64,000 nt of DNA from Agarophyton chilense (GCA_030374765.1 JARGXX010000117.1:434001-498000); one strand, 5' to 3'. Positions 32,132 to 44,460 are shown, counted from the stretch's first letter. The notes: a model not told the origin generated them from the letters alone. A program made the numbers and translations.

Positions 32132-33970
32132 ATGGCTGAGAAACTCACGCGTATTGCCATCGTCAACGGCGAGCGATGCAAGCCGAAGAGATGCTCATTG
32201 GAGTGTAAGAAGAGCTGTCCCGTTGTACGCATGGGTAAGATAGGATGTATTGAAGTCACATCCAAGAGTAAAATTGCATTGATATCAGAAATACTCTGTG
32301 TTGGTTGTGGTATCTGCGTCAAAAAGTGCCCCTTTGATGCTATCCAGATCATCAACCTGCCCAAAGAACTTGAAAAGGAAACGGTTCACCGCTTTGGACC
32401 GAACTCATTTAAGCTACATCGTCTACCTGTTCCCAGGCCTGGTCAGGTTCTAGGATTAGTCGGAACCAATGGCATTGGAAAGAGCACAGCTCTTCGGGTA
32501 CTCTCTGGAAAACTGAAGCCCAACCTTGGTGCTTGGAATGCACCACCAGATTGGACAGATATTCTCAGTCACTTCCGCGGCAGTGAACTGCAGAATTACT
32601 TCACCAAAGTACTCGAAGATGATATTAAGGCAGTCTTCAAACCACAGTACGTCGATGCAATTGCCAAAGCTGTAAAAGGCCGCGTCGCAGACATGCTCAA
32701 GAGAAAAGATGAACGTAATGTTATGGATCATATTGCTCGTGAGTTACAGCTTGTTGATTTGCTTGATCGCGAGATCAATGTTCTCAGCGGTGGAGAGTTA
32801 CAGCGATTTGCTTTAGCTATGGTGGCTGTGCAACAAGCCGAAGTGTACATGATTGATGAACCCAGTTCGTATCTTGATGTACGCCAACGACTCAGAGCTG
32901 CAAAACTTATCCGCGATCTATTGGTTGATAAGAGCAAGACATATGTTATCGTCGTAGAACACGATCTCGCTGTTCTTGATTACCTTTCTGACTTCGTATG
33001 TTGCCTTTACGGAAAACCAGGTGCATATGGCGTCGTCACGCTTCCATTCTCTGTCAGAGAGGGCATCAATATTTTTCTGGCTGGGTTTGTGCCGACAGAG
33101 AACCTGCGATTCAGAGATACAGCTCTACAATTCCGACTTGCTGAAACTGCTGACGATGAAGAAGAAGTTGAACATCATCACTTGTATAGTTACCCAAACA
33201 TGAGCAAAACATTAGGTTCCTTTAAGCTGCATATTGAAACTGGATCATTTACTGACTCAGAAATCGTTGTCATGCTTGGTGAAAACGGAACGGGTAAGAC
33301 AACATTCATTCGAATGCTCGCTGGTCGTCTCGAGCCTGACGGAAAAGCGGTGGAAGTTCCCGAAATGAACGTAAGCTACAAACCTCAGAAGATATCGCCT
33401 AAGTTTGATGGCACGGTGCGGCAGCTTTTGTATGCCAAGATCCGTGACGCTTGGCTACATCCGCAGTTCATGACCGACGTGACAAAACCGATGAACATGG
33501 ATCCACTTCTAGATCAATATGTCAGACATTTGTCCGGGGGAGAACTTCAACGAGTGGCTCTCGTAATTGCTCTTGGAAAACCAGCCGATGTATATCTCAT
33601 AGATGAACCTAGTGCCTATCTTGATTCTGAGCAAAGAATCATAGCGGCGAAGATGATTAAGAGATTCATCTTGCACGCAAAGAAGACGGCCTTTGTCGTA
33701 GAACATGATTTTATCATGAGTTCTTACCTCGCTGACCGCGTCATTGTGTACGAAGGATCCCCAGCAAAGGAATGCACTGCTTGCGCGCCACAAACGTTGG
33801 TCTCGGGAATGAATAGGTTCCTCAAGAACCTGGAAATCACGTTTAGACGGGATCCTAGCAATTTCCGACCGAGAATTAATAAACTCGATTCCGTGAAGGA
33901 CAGGGAACAGAAGTTGGTTGGACAATATTTCTACGTAGATGTTGCGGCAGATGAACGTGACGAAGACTGA
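32132..33970 (+). CDS. ABCE1: ABCE1/RLI1 ribosome recycling ATPase
   Basis: ABCE1 splits terminated ribosomes into subunits in the cytosol and also acts in initiation. The 612-residue product is close to the usual 599-608. Residues 16-75 carry the two [4Fe-4S] clusters ([14 protein letters not shown] and [16 protein letters not shown]). The first nucleotide-binding domain has Walker [10 protein letters not shown] (111-119), signature [10 protein letters not shown] and Walker [13 protein letters not shown]. The second has [19 protein letters not shown] and [12 protein letters not shown]. The hinge and the C-terminal Arg/Lys-rich end ([10 protein letters not shown]) are present. Both catalytic Glu residues are intact, so the enzyme looks functional. 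No intron is seen. ABCE1 is one of the most conserved eukaryotic proteins, so the call is secure. Confidence 0.97.
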   Translation: MAEKLTRIAIVNGERCKPKRCSLECKKSCPVVRMGKIGCIEVTSKSKIALISEILCVGCGICVKKCPFDAIQIINLPKELEKETVHRFGPNSFKLHRLPVPRPGQVLGLVGTNGIGKSTALRVLSGKLKPNLGAWNAPPDWTDILSHFRGSELQNYFTKVLEDDIKAVFKPQYVDAIAKAVKGRVADMLKRKDERNVMDHIARELQLVDLLDREINVLSGGELQRFALAMVAVQQAEVYMIDEPSSYLDVRQRLRAAKLIRDLLVDKSKTYVIVVEHDLAVLDYLSDFVCCLYGKPGAYGVVTLPFSVREGINIFLAGFVPTENLRFRDTALQFRLAETADDEEEVEHHHLYSYPNMSKTLGSFKLHIETGSFTDSEIVVMLGENGTGKTTFIRMLAGRLEPDGKAVEVPEMNVSYKPQKISPKFDGTVRQLLYAKIRDAWLHPQFMTDVTKPMNMDPLLDQYVRHLSGGELQRVALVIALGKPADVYLIDEPSAYLDSEQRIIAAKMIKRFILHAKKTAFVVEHDFIMSSYLADRVIVYEGSPAKECTACAPQTLVSGMNRFLKNLEITFRRDPSNFRPRINKLDSVKDREQKLVGQYFYVDVAADERDED

Positions 33971-35652
33971 GACAATGGATTGAGAGTGTGTTCCTTACAC
34001 AATCAGGGAGCACGGTGTCGCAATCTTGGGTAGTTGCGGAAAGTAGACCAAAAGAGAACGATTTCCCCGGTGAGGTCATCCGTACTTATTTGTAAAGTGA
34101 AGCATGAACGGTTGATTTTCCCATCACAGCCTGGTAATGATATGGCTTGGGGGCTTGATTAATTTCATCGAGTTGCGACGAGTGAGCAGGGCAGGTTTAC
34201 AACCACGACCAGGAAAGCCCTTGCGGACTGGGTATTTTCCTTGGTGAATCTTCTTTTGCTAGCCTCCAAGCTGGACCTTGATACCCATAGTGGTTGATGA
34301 TGTGGCCTTCTCCTTCTATCAGTCGAAGTTGAAGACCAAAAAGCGGGTAATCATCAACATTGCGCCATGTATCTATCGGTGTAGTCAAAAATCAACCTTA
34401 TCCTTCACACATAAATTTGCCTCAGCTTTCACGCCTTCTCTGTGTTGCTTTAGCATTTCGTTCCTAAAGCAGTCTCGTCGCCAACTGTACCACAAGTTAA
34501 ATTTCTTGAATATGCGCATTCAGGGACACCTTGAGTACTCCGCTAAATGCTAAGCGTTGCGGTCAAGTTATTCATTTTGAGCTCAAATCCAATACTGTCA
34601 GCTTCACGATCATGATGAAGTATTACATTCGGGAACTAGACACTAGGAACTCGTTGAATTCTGTTTCAAAATCTCTCAAATGATCCTTGACTTCTGCCAT
34701 TCCCCTCTCTTTGTCGGATACGCGGGGAAAGAACGGTAAGGAACTTTAAACCAACAGTTGTTTGCCCGTGAGCCCGTAAACATTCATACCGATGCAATGT
34801 TACCGTATAGAAGAAAAAAGAACTAAACTACCTTCCTAAGTCCTCATTTTCCCCTGCATCGAATCAAAACACGCACCCGCAAGGAGGCACGCACCTTCAA
34901 AAAGGCAGCGAAGACCCTCGCATATGAGAACGCTCCCCTGTTACACTGACATTCTTGAAGTTTCATCCACATTGGGGGAGGCAATCATCTTATGCTCGTA
35001 GTCAATAGTGCCCATGTATGCGAATTGCTTTCTCCATTAACTCTTTGCGTAGATGGGAGCAGTAATTCTTGTAGACGAATTTGGATCCCAGCCTTGATCG
35101 CCATCATAATTTCAATCCTCAAAGCATCATCAATTTGACATTTCGGATCATTTGCCAAAGGGGGTCATTCTGTAGGTAACTACCCTTCGTAAATGTACAC
35201 AATGGACAAATTCATTGAGCCAGCCATGGATACCTTTTGATAGCTGGGTTTTTGGAAAAAAAAGAAATCGTTCTAGCTCAGCACAGCGATTCGGTTTGGA
35301 CCACTTTAGATGACAGTCGACAAAGGGTTTTGGAGAAATGTTGTATCCCTGTATCTTCGAAAACCGGATCGTTATCTTCACTTCGTCGGAAAGTAAAACC
35401 CTTATCCTTTTAACTGGAAAGGAGTACATGCAAGATCTCCCCAGTGGTTCTTGCTCGGCGCCTCTTAATACTCTTATAAGTTCTTAGAAGCGGAGCGTTG
35501 AAGTTCTTATGCTGTACATCAGATCGCCGATACTATCTCTAAGATATTTTAATCGAATAACGACTTGCTACCCTATATACACAGCTCCACGACATATATC
35601 ACTGCCGTTGAAGAGAAAACGAGCTGCACAACGTCATTGTCAAAGCCCGAAT
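33971..35652. other. Intergenic, no gene seen
   Basis: About 1.5 kb follow the ABCE1 stop without a supported gene. Minus-strand frames at 34197-34388 (63 codons) and 35148-35429 (93 codons) have ordinary composition but no motif, partner exon or conserved start. The part near 35400-35650 is likely the promoter and leader of the methyltransferase. Confidence 0.4.
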
Positions 35653-36309
35653 ATGGCACATCATGTCGAGGAGCCGACGGCTTGTCCATGGGAATCGATG
35701 TGGCAAGAGGGTGTCCGTCCTGGAGAATACTTCGACAAAAATTCTGCACTCCCTGAGCTCGTGGAGAATATTAAAAATGGATGCATACAAAAAGGTCAGG
35801 CAGCATTTATTCCTGGATGCGGCCGTGGCTATGATGTCGAAGTGTTGTCTCGAACTGGGTTATTCGACAAAGTCATCGGAATGGATATTTCATCAACGAG
35901 CGTTCGTGAGGCAAACAAATATCTGAAGTCGATCGACCCCGAGCTACCGGATAATTTCGAAGTAAAACAAGGAGATTTCTTCGACAACCACTTGTTTTTT
36001 GAACCATTCTGTCTCGTTTATGATTACACATTTTTCTGTGCCATCCCCTTGGAGAAACGGAAAGAGTGGGCTCAACGTATGAAATCGCTTGTTCGGAAAG
36101 GTGGTGATCTAATCACTGTGATGTATCCGGTTGGAAAGGATCATTCTGAAGGCGGGCCGCCTTTCGGAACAGATCCGAAAGCTTATGAACATTTGTTGGA
36201 GGGTGACGGTGGATTTGAGAGGCGAGACGGACCGCGGCTCATCGATGACGACAAGTCTCATGTAGGCCGGGTAGGACGCACGTGGTGGTGTCGGTGGGAA
36301 CGAGTTTAA
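35653..36309 (+). CDS. Halide/thiol methyltransferase-like (TPMT superfamily)
   Basis: This 218-residue SAM-dependent methyltransferase is of the TPMT/HOL type, which methylates halides, thiocyanate or bisulfide and can give methyl iodide or bromide. Visible features are the N-terminal PWESMWQEG motif that covers the active site, motif I AFIPGCGRGYDV for SAM binding, VIGMDIS with the acidic ribose-binding Asp, and QGDFF. VYDYTFFCAIPLEKRKEWA is typical of HOL enzymes, as are LITVMYPVG and GGPPFGTDP, and the end is TWWCRWERV. The ATG at 35653 (MAHHVEEP) gives the family's usual length (about 220-230). The frame is open to an ATG at 35509, and that 48-residue extension is basic and hydroxylated, so it could be an organelle targeting peptide. 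Substrate is inferred from the family. Confidence 0.83.
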   Translation: MAHHVEEPTACPWESMWQEGVRPGEYFDKNSALPELVENIKNGCIQKGQAAFIPGCGRGYDVEVLSRTGLFDKVIGMDISSTSVREANKYLKSIDPELPDNFEVKQGDFFDNHLFFEPFCLVYDYTFFCAIPLEKRKEWAQRMKSLVRKGGDLITVMYPVGKDHSEGGPPFGTDPKAYEHLLEGDGGFERRDGPRLIDDDKSHVGRVGRTWWCRWERV

Positions 36310-37790
36310 AGAATGACGAGTATGATGCCTTGATGTCAGGCTGGATGTGGTATAAATTAAAAGTTACTGGTGTTTACTTGAGTTCGTTTTCTTAAATTTG
36401 TGTCTCCACCGAGAGATGCATAGTATGATTTCAATTGAAAACACGCAAATTGAATCGCACCGAGGCTACTCGAAATCACTACAGCATCTCCAACGGTGCC
36501 CTTCAATTCTCAGAGCGTCTCTACCGCAGCATGAATAATCAAGTCTAACGAGGATTTTCATGTCGCTGGCAGGAGATGCAACCATACGTTTCAGAAAAGG
36601 CTGGAAATGGACAACGTCTCGCTTACCTTCCGTGGGAAGTGGTTGGGTATGTATACGGCCGAAAGATTGGGGAACGGAGACATGCAGGAGACTTTGGTGA
36701 CGGTTTGTAACGCAGAACCGTACACTAAATGTCCAACACGGTGCTCTACGTCTGCCACAAATGTATTTATTATGAACTGAACGCAGTTTTCTAAAGGGGT
36801 GGCCCAAACTATGGAGCAGTGCATGCAATGCCAGGACTATTAATTTTGTGGCCAAAATAAAGAAAGAAACAAGAATATACTACATTTTCGTCTCCAAAAC
36901 AGACCAAATGACAACTTTTCGTTGGGTGTAGACCTGTTTATGCAAATAAAACAAATCAACTGCATAGCGAGGCCGGGCACCAATGGTAGATTATTTGTCG
37001 ATAAGAACCCCACAGTAGCGTAACTGACAGGTTCTCTCCTTGTAGGGTGTCTGTCATCTTCCAGAAAATGTCAAACGTAGGGGATAATAACAAAACTACT
37101 AAACGGCAATGTTAAATCGCTTTTGTAAACGCTTTCTTCTTTTATTCACGATCAATAGCTACTTTGCCCATAAATCCTCCCGTAATGTAACCTTTCTTAA
37201 GAAGCTCTCCATACTTTACAATCTTTTGCATAATTTCAAAATTTTACTGATAAGATCTTTAGACATGACGCAAAAACTACACTCAAGATATTTTAAACAA
37301 TTCTATAAGTGGTACACGGGTTTGGCCCATGCACTTGAACTTCGCCAGAGATATTCAAGTGAGGTTGGCCTCAGCCCATAAATCAATTTATATTGCTTAA
37401 ACTGCGTCTTTTGCTACAATCTTAAAAGTGTTCACAAGAGAAAGCGGCCTTCGGCCGCAGGTGGCGCTGCGCGCCGCGGTCGTTCTGCTCGACTATTTCG
37501 TTTCTATGAAGCTTATTATACTATGCTTGAGCTTTTAGTAGCGTTTGTAGCTCTAAGCGTAGCCTTTTGCAGAGATATAAGGCCAAGCTTGCTGAAGATT
37601 CTATTATTGACAATGTCAAAGTCCAGTGATGGATCATAGCAGGTGATCGGCTACTAGGAGCGCTGTGCCGTTTAGCATTAGCTGTTCCACGATATATTAA
37701 AGATATATCGTGAAACGAGCTCTGAAATGTATGTTGAGCTTGGTTAAGGACATTTTATTTTAAAAGCAATGGGGCAGTTGTAGCATATTA
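36310..37790. other. AT-rich intergenic stretch with small inverted repeats
   Basis: No gene is supported. A minus-strand frame near 36640-36824 (with FVADVEHRVGHLVYG) is followed by a GTAAGC, so an exon of an unseen gene is possible but unproven. Two clear inverted repeats lie here: GCGGCC-TTC-GGCCGC at 37444-37458, and an A/T-rich pair CACGATATAT / ATATATCGTG at 37688-37712 with a 5-base loop. Confidence 0.4.
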
Positions 37791-38190
37791 TGCTGTTCAA
37801 ACTGCATCCGAAACTGTAACTTGCAGTGTCGACGTACAGGCACGGAATTAGCAACTTGACGGCCGCTAGCGGCGCTCCGCGCCTTAGCAGCGGCCGCGGC
37901 ACGCACATATTTCCGTTTGAACTGGATCCAATACTATTACTTGCAGTGTAGACTTAATGTGACGGACTATGCAACTTTACGGCCACTAGCGACGTACAAG
38001 CAAGTAGTTGGCAACTTAACGGCCGCTAGCGGCGCTGCGCGCCTTAACAGCGGCCATGGCACGCACATATTTCCGTTTGAACTGCCGCCAATACCATAAC
38101 TTGCAGTGTAGATTTCAAGTGACGGACTTTGCAACTTGACGGCCGCTTGCGGCGCTGCGCGCCTTAGAAGCGGCCGCGGCACGCACAGTG
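37791..38190. repeat. 120-bp tandem repeat with GC hairpins
   Basis: About three and a half units occur. The block GCAACTTGACGGCCGC or a variant starts at 37851, 37971, 38011 and 38131. The spacing is 120, 40 and 120 bp, so one unit is cut short. Each full unit has a GC-rich hairpin core (CGGCCGCTAGCGGCGC... to ...AGCAGCGGCCG), then ATATTTCCGTTTGAACTG and CTTGCAGTGTAGA. Units differ by a few substitutions. Confidence 0.85.
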
Positions 38191-38378
38191 GGGCCGGATA
38201 TCTCTTTGTAGCACGAGAATGCATTGGTTTCAAACTATCTTGGTGATTTGGCTTTTTATGGCTCCGTGCGTCTCTAATCCGGAATAGGAAAAAGTTTGAA
38301 GATCAAAACAGGTTTACACGCAAACAAATAGAAAATCATAACATTTTTTTGGCTGAGTGTTTGAGCACTGATGCATAT

Positions 38379-41300
38379 CTACGTAGTGGGGTGAGGATTG
38401 CAAAACTCTATAGCCTCAGGAAGCACTGGATTGATTAGTGGAACTTGCATCGGATGTATCGTCTGTGGATTGTCAGGCGTAAGGCTAGAGTCGTGCAGTA
38501 ACAACACATGCTCGTTCCTTCGTACTCGTGACAGTTCCACATACAGCTGACCTGCACAGAAGAAATTTGATCGCACATCAACAACTAAACTGTTCAGAGT
38601 TTTGCCCTGTCCTTTGTGAACTGTTGCTGCAAATGCAAGTCGAGTGGGGAACTGTATTCGAATCATAGGAATGTCTGCAAAGGAAAACTCAAAATCAATG
38701 GTGACTCGACTACTTGACCGTGTGGAGCAACACCCGGCGACGGGAAGTGCTCTCAAGGTGTTCGAAGCCTTGCTCCCTGGGGGAGCCAGACTCAGAGACA
38801 GAGCCCTCCGTTCCACCCGTAGTGTGGGGTGTAACTCCCACGGGGGATTCCGGCAGTACCAACGGAGGTGAGGGGTAGAAACCGTGGATCGGGAATGGGT
38901 ATGGGTATCCCAAAGAATGGGGGAAAATCCGGCGAAGAGGAAAAACGGGGCGAGGGTCGGGCACTAACAGGCACTGGACCCGAGAACCAGAAAAGGGGCA
39001 AAACAACAAAAGAAACCCAATACAGGGGCGAAAAACTGTCCTCGAAAGGAAACACAAAAAGCAAGCAACAAGTAAGCAGAACCCCCACGGGGTATCGTGC
39101 ACGCAGGTCGTCTGAGCGGTCCCAAGGGGGTGGTTGCACGGAACCCAAACGTGGTCACTCTCCAAGTGGAGTCGTGTCCCTACGCAGGCGTTGCTAACCA
39201 GAGCCCGTTCCGGGTTGTAAGGCCGAAACGATGGCGACGAAGAACCTCTAAAGGTATCGAAGACCAACCTTGGTTGTCATTTACTCTGAGCTCGGACTGT
39301 CAGATCTCATCTCCCTAAGTAGGGCCCACTAACTAAACTCTACAGTAGTGCACACCTGCTCAGGGCCATACACGTGGAGATCCCACTGTCAGGGCCCAAA
39401 AGTCCAACGTTCTAACAAATATCCGAAAATCGGTGCCAAAATTAAGCCACGTGTATCACGGGGCCAATCCAACCATGGGCCATCCGAATTTTCACTTCAT
39501 AGGCGAACTCTACCAGAAAACAGTGCCACCTCAGCACATCTTAGAGGGGATCGTAATCATAACCCTCGGAGGGTTCAATCCTTATTCTATGGGTTGCATC
39601 TTCAAGTATCCCCTAACTGGGCGTTGCTCTTCAGACCGTTTTTGTTGAACCTTGCCACATGCATCGTAACTGATCCACACGAACTACGACAAACATTTTT
39701 CCATTTACCAACACTGGATGCAGAACGTTTCGAATAACCATCACAGGAACACCAATTTTGAGGCACAGGTTGTGTTGAGGGATACCAGTAGGAGCATATT
39801 CATAGGCAAACTCAGGCACAATAGTGTCCGAAATATCCGACTCGGCAGTCTGCGCTCGAAGTGGCTGTACTGTAGTTGCGGAGTGCAAAGTGATTTACTC
39901 ACCCGGAAAAAGATTCAGGGCAGCAGTATTGTGTTCATCCACCAAATGATTTGTGGATGCAATTATCATTTTGCTGAGATGTACATCTTCTTTGCGCCGC
40001 GTCGTGACCCACTTCCACACAAACGTATATGCGGTTTGCATCACTCCAGTAGACTGCAGTGGAGGTGGTATAGTACTAGAGATGGTGTTGCGCGCAACGG
40101 CACGCAAAAAAGCCGCAAACCCTGGATCATCTTCTTGGCGAACTTGTTCTGTGAGATAAAGAACTTGCACAGAGGAATCTGTCCAGAGATTGCTTTTCCA
40201 TGGCAGCTCGTTCAAAATGTTTGTATACACTCTTCGAACGTTCCCACCCGCCTCAGGCTCCATGTACGACTGAGGCACAACAGGAAGCAACTGTGAGTAG
40301 TCGCCGGCGAACACTATAGACAGTCCACCGAAACATGGCGGTTGCGTTTGTGTTTGTGAACTTCGCAAGTCTTTGAGTAGCACGTCCATGAGCTCAAACA
40401 ACCTTCTGGAGAGCATCGAAACCTCGTAAAGTACGAATAGCTGTAGATTGCGCAAAAGTTCCGCTCGTTGAGACCGAGGACCGTACTTGGACAACAGGGA
40501 AAGTTGTGTAGTAGTACTGTCTTTATCTCCCACACCCAAACCAAGCAGACTGTGCAATGTGCGACCTCCCTCGTAAAGGGATGCAGCGATTCCCGTTGTA
40601 GCTGTCAATTCAACTAGCATTCCTTTTGATTCATATATATCCCGCAACAAATTCAACATACACGTCTTTCCAGTGCCTGCAGATCCTTGTATAAAGAAAA
40701 CGTTTCCAGGAGTGGTCAGACGATCTTGATCGGATTGCTGTCGGAGTTCTAAAGCATTCACAATCGTATCCAGGACGTGTTTTTGTGTTGGTTTCAATGT
40801 ATTATACCTGGATTGCAGTGTGCTTGCATTTCGCACCACTCTTAATTGGCGAGTGACTACTGCACGATCAGTCTCAGTTTGTTCCTCATTTTGCTGGATA
40901 TATTGAACAAAGAAGCTATGCTCACGGAGCGAACGACCTCCATGGTGGTCAGATATGCTAATAATTCGTCGATACATTTCCAGCTTTCGCTGTTGTTCAT
41001 CCCCGGCGTGAATATCGCTGCACAGCGCCTCCCAGTAATTAACCACCATTTTCTCTGCATCTGCGCCTTGCTGATACAGCGTAACTACCAACCGCCGCAG
41101 TTCAGATGAAGTGCTGTATATTTGACCTGCCTCTTCAAACGCAATGGCAAACTCGGTACCGTCACTGAGCAGCCCGCTTGCGATCGCTGCTTCCCGAAAT
41201 GTGGAAAGCTGCTGTCCGTCAATGGTCCTCGCATCTTCGTAAGAACTTGAGGCGCGATTCATAAGTAATAAACGCAGTGAAAAAAGCTCTATTTCGGCAG

Positions 41301-42712
41301 GAACGACGGCTCGAATTCTCGCGACGCACTGATTCTCTTCTGACCTCTCCACGACATACATCGACGGATCACAATCGTCTCTCGGCACTTGAGTACTGTC
41401 TCCATCAAACTGATTGAGTACACTAGTTGGGAGGGTTCGATACAGGCGCACCTTTTCATAGTAGGAGAGGTAATCAAGACTGGCATATGTCTCAGGTCTC
41501 TGAAAGTACCGTTCCAGTGTTGATGGCTGTGAAGCCGTGTGAATGTCATTAGGGCTGCGAAGAACAAAAGTTCTCTCTCCCTCCAAATGTATTGCAATTC
41601 GCTCCACAGTGGGCAGAATGGAGACGTAACGAAACTCAAAGATTCGCCAAGCAGCATTCACGGCACCCACCACACGTTCCCGCATGTAGGCACGGATTTC
41701 ATTCTGCACCACAGCTGGTTGTTGGGTTGTTGTACCCGATTCATTCTGGTTGCTAACATTCAGAGCAACTTCTTGTGCTGTGGACTGCTTAAAAGCATAC
41801 TTCATGAGGTACGCTACCGCTCCTCCACCCTGCGTTCGCTGTACATTGATGTGTGAGCGGTAATTCTTAGTGAGTGTTGGATTGTATGGCACGATTTTGA
41901 GATCTTCTTCATTTCTTCTTCGGTAAACAACACGGTTTGTTCCTTCTTCGATGTATGTTTCTTGGACAATCATTGTGCTATCGTACCCAAATCGGCAACG
42001 ACCTGCAAGATTACGATTACGACAATATGAAGAGTGGCGGTGGCGGTGCATAGATAAAACGAGGGCGCGCAGTTCGTCATCTTCCCCTGGACTTGGTACT
42101 TCGGCTCGAATCAGACTGTCAATGGCATCTACGTCTTCTATTACACCTCCTTCTAACCATAGCAGGATGTGATGGTGCGGTACGTTTTGTTCTTGAAACT
42201 CTAGCTTTGCTGCAAGTCCCAAGCACTTGGACCCAAATAACTGTTCTGAATTCTTTTCGAGGTCTTTCACTATCGTTGATGTACTGGTTGTAAACTCTGG
42301 CAATCAAGTCTGGGCGGTCAAACGGGCGTGGAAGATTAGCTGGTGCTGTGAAATCACTCCGATGAGTCGTATCCATGCCTAAACGCTTCACATCCGCTCG
42401 CCATACGTTCATTGTGACGGTGATGAATAGCGAAGGGGGTCCTTTTCTTGCCACTATCGATTGCACATCCTGTCGTTTACTTTTCCAGTACTTAGAAGAG
42501 TTCACTGAGTCATCAGGAAGCAAAATGCGTCCCAAAAGCCTGAATTGCGCGTCAGTCATTCCGCCAGTCGATTGATTTTGCGCTTGAACGATTTCCGTCT
42601 CTTGAACTATGCGTGCTTGCTGCTGCCGTTCTAGGTATTCAAGTCGCAAGTCTTCAATGTTCATTTGTGTGCGAAGCAACCACATTTGCATTAATGGACC
42701 ACTATTAAGCAA
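38379..42712 (-). pseudogene. Helitron RepHel protein, interrupted
   Basis: The Rep part starts near 42712, with PPSLFITVTMN and then, in a second frame after a frameshift near 42290-42300, the HUH-type metal site PHHHILLWL (about 42169-42177). Tyrosines of the nicking site are in VAYLMKYAF (about 41795-41820). The Pif1-like helicase has Walker A GSAGTGKT (about 40663-40686), TATTGIAAS, GGLSIVFAGDYSQLLPVV, LTEQVRQ and TNHLVDEHN. Motifs V-VI lie at ATVHKGQGKTL and YVELSRVRR, on the far side of the solo LTR (38379-38720). The Walker B motif reads VLYEVSM where the family has DEVSM, so the Mg-binding Asp is lost. That change, the frameshift and the LTR insertion make it non-functional. It resembles canonical Helitron proteins throughout. 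Confidence 0.85.
38721..39633 (-). repeat. Solo LTR of the element 1 family (fossil)
   Basis: This 913-bp LTR lies in reverse orientation and is closely similar to the LTRs of element 1. It is flanked by a perfect 5-bp target duplication GACCG (38716-38720 and 39634-39638). No internal retroelement sequence is attached, so LTR-LTR recombination has removed the body. It sits inside the Helitron helicase and is therefore younger than that Helitron. Confidence 0.93.
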
Positions 42713-42814
42713 AAAGTTATCTGAATACAGTCGACGCTTTGCATTTTGTGCCCAAGTAAGCTTCTGAAGATTCCACTGATCGAAACCGAGCCCTAAGATT
42801 TCTTGCGTACCATT

Positions 42815-44223
42815 TCATGCTTGCAGATACAAACGCAGGTCAAACGGTTTATGCTCGTCGCCATACGGGTACAGAAGGGGAAATGTACCTCTCTCTGCTA
42901 GCATAGAAGACGGTTTCAGCAATTTATACCGCACTTGGGGGTTGCTGTTTGAGTTTACTGCAGCCCCTGCTTGCTCCGTGTCGCCTGTGATAGCTGCGTG
43001 TTCTTCCGTAACTGTGCCCTCAGTCAAATGAGGCACCTGGGCCTCGACATGGTACAAACCGCCTGGATCGACTACGAAGGTTCTCATCATGGATGGTCCA
43101 GCTCCAGGAGCATCTTCGGACATCGGACCTGCACCTACGTTGTCAGCAGACACTGTTGCAGTTCTGGTGCCCTCATATCCTCGCAATATCACTCCCTCGT
43201 TCGCAGCTTGCGAGCTTACGTCAACCGTATTTTCTTCTTGTGCCTTCATTTGCTCCGTTGTCAGCATCGCTCGATACCGCTCTCGCACCACATCAGGTTT
43301 GGGCTGAATGAATCACCTCGTAAAGTCTCGGAACCATGTGTTTCACGTTGATGTCTTGGATAAACGCTCGCAGGTTTGCTCGTGTATAGTGAGCAGGATC
43401 CAGAGAAGAAGGCCCTGCGCCCCAAAGAAAACTATACCGCGTGCTGCTCTGTCTGTGTGCCGGGAGGGCGAGGGCTGCAGTTCCTTCTAGTCTGAGAAAC
43501 GAAGGGCCACCTCCTGTGATATAGGACATGTCCATAAACGCTTGAGTGGTGGCAAAAAGCGTATTCAAGTTTAAGGAGTTCGAGTGGAATGCTCTTGAAC
43601 GGTATATGCTTCGTATTTCTTCATTAGTATGGCGTCTACGAAATGTGACCCCCCATCCTGAATTTCGTTTCATGCCACAACAGACTCCATGTGCCTCTTT
43701 TCCTAAAAGCACACACCCACACCACTTGCAACTATGAATGAATTCATAACGTCCAGTCTTCGTACGGACACGAACCATAGGTGTGTGAAAACTCACCGCA
43801 TCTTCTGCATCTGCGGGTTCCTACGGTGGACAACGTCTCAAACTCAGGAATGTTTGCACGAGTGGCTGGATCAATCCATGCTTGAGCAGCATCGGAATCC
43901 CATGCGTAGTAAACGCGATACAATCCACGCTCTGGACGTCCGGCTAACAGCATGACGGTCAAACCAAGCTCTTGGAGCGATTGTTGTTCTTCTGAATGAA
44001 TAGCAAAAGTAGGAACCTGCTGAAGCTCTGACTCAGCGGATGGTGCGGGAGCTGGAGTGATTTCATCTTCTTCAAATTCTATCGGAGCAGGCATCTCTTC
44101 TTCGACATTAGCCCGAGGATGGTTTTCAGTGGTTCTCGTGGTACTTGGAAGTGATCCACCGATGATTGAAGCTGTAATGATTTCATCTTCGTTCAAATCC
44201 GCTACGACGACTGGATCTTGCAC
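42815..44223 (-). pseudogene. Helitron N-terminal region with Cys motifs
   Basis: Three consecutive minus-strand frames look like the variable N-terminal part of Helitron proteins. The first (43744-44223) is acidic and ends with CRRCGEFSHTYGSC. The second (43293-43796) has CKWCGCVLLGKEAHGVCCG and SFLRLEGTAALALP, matching the CxxC...CC and SFxxL segments common before the Rep domain. The third (42815-43291) ends with TFPLLYPYGDEHKPF, equivalent to the conserved PLLFPYG motif. Frameshifts or stops separate them. Further acidic, Glu-rich coding-like sequence continues to about 44460. Confidence 0.7.
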
Positions 44224-44460
44224 ATGCTGACCAGTTTCGTTTACTTATACTTCATCTGGAGCATCTTCGACAGTAACCGTTACTCTTTCGGGTCCTTCCA
44301 CTCCTGCGATTGTCGCGCCTCTGTTTTCTCCAGAACCTCTTCTTCATCGTCTCCATCTCACGCCTCCATAGTTTTGTCTCTCTTCTTCTTCTTTATTCGT
44401 TTTATTTTGAGCTTGTGCTAGCTCTTCGAATCTACGACAAAGTTTATGTAATATAAAAAA

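Larger units (their letters stand above)
38379..44460 (-). mobile_element. Broken Helitron (rolling-circle DNA transposon)
   Basis: This minus-strand element codes for a Rep/helicase protein and has its order intact from right to left. An N-terminal region with Cys-rich motifs lies at 42815-44223, the Rep domain at 41800-42712 and the Pif1-like helicase at 38379-41300. The helicase is split by a solo LTR at 38721-39633. Frameshifts and stops separate the parts, so the element is dead. I could not fix the true ends: Helitrons end in TC and CTRR with a 3' hairpin, and no unambiguous CTRR was found left of 38379. The tandem hairpin repeats at 37791-38190 and the hairpin at 37444 lie on the 3' side and might belong to it. 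Confidence 0.85.

Noticed and set aside
34197-34388. 63-codon frame ending SPQGLSWSWL, downstream of ABCE1
   Set aside because: No ATG start in frame, no splice partner and no motif; another frame of the same stretch is equally plausible.
37444-37458. GCGGCC-TTC-GGCCGC hairpin as the Helitron 3' end
   Set aside because: No CTRR terminus follows at the right distance on the minus strand and the helicase end is 0.9 kb away, so I do not use it as a boundary.
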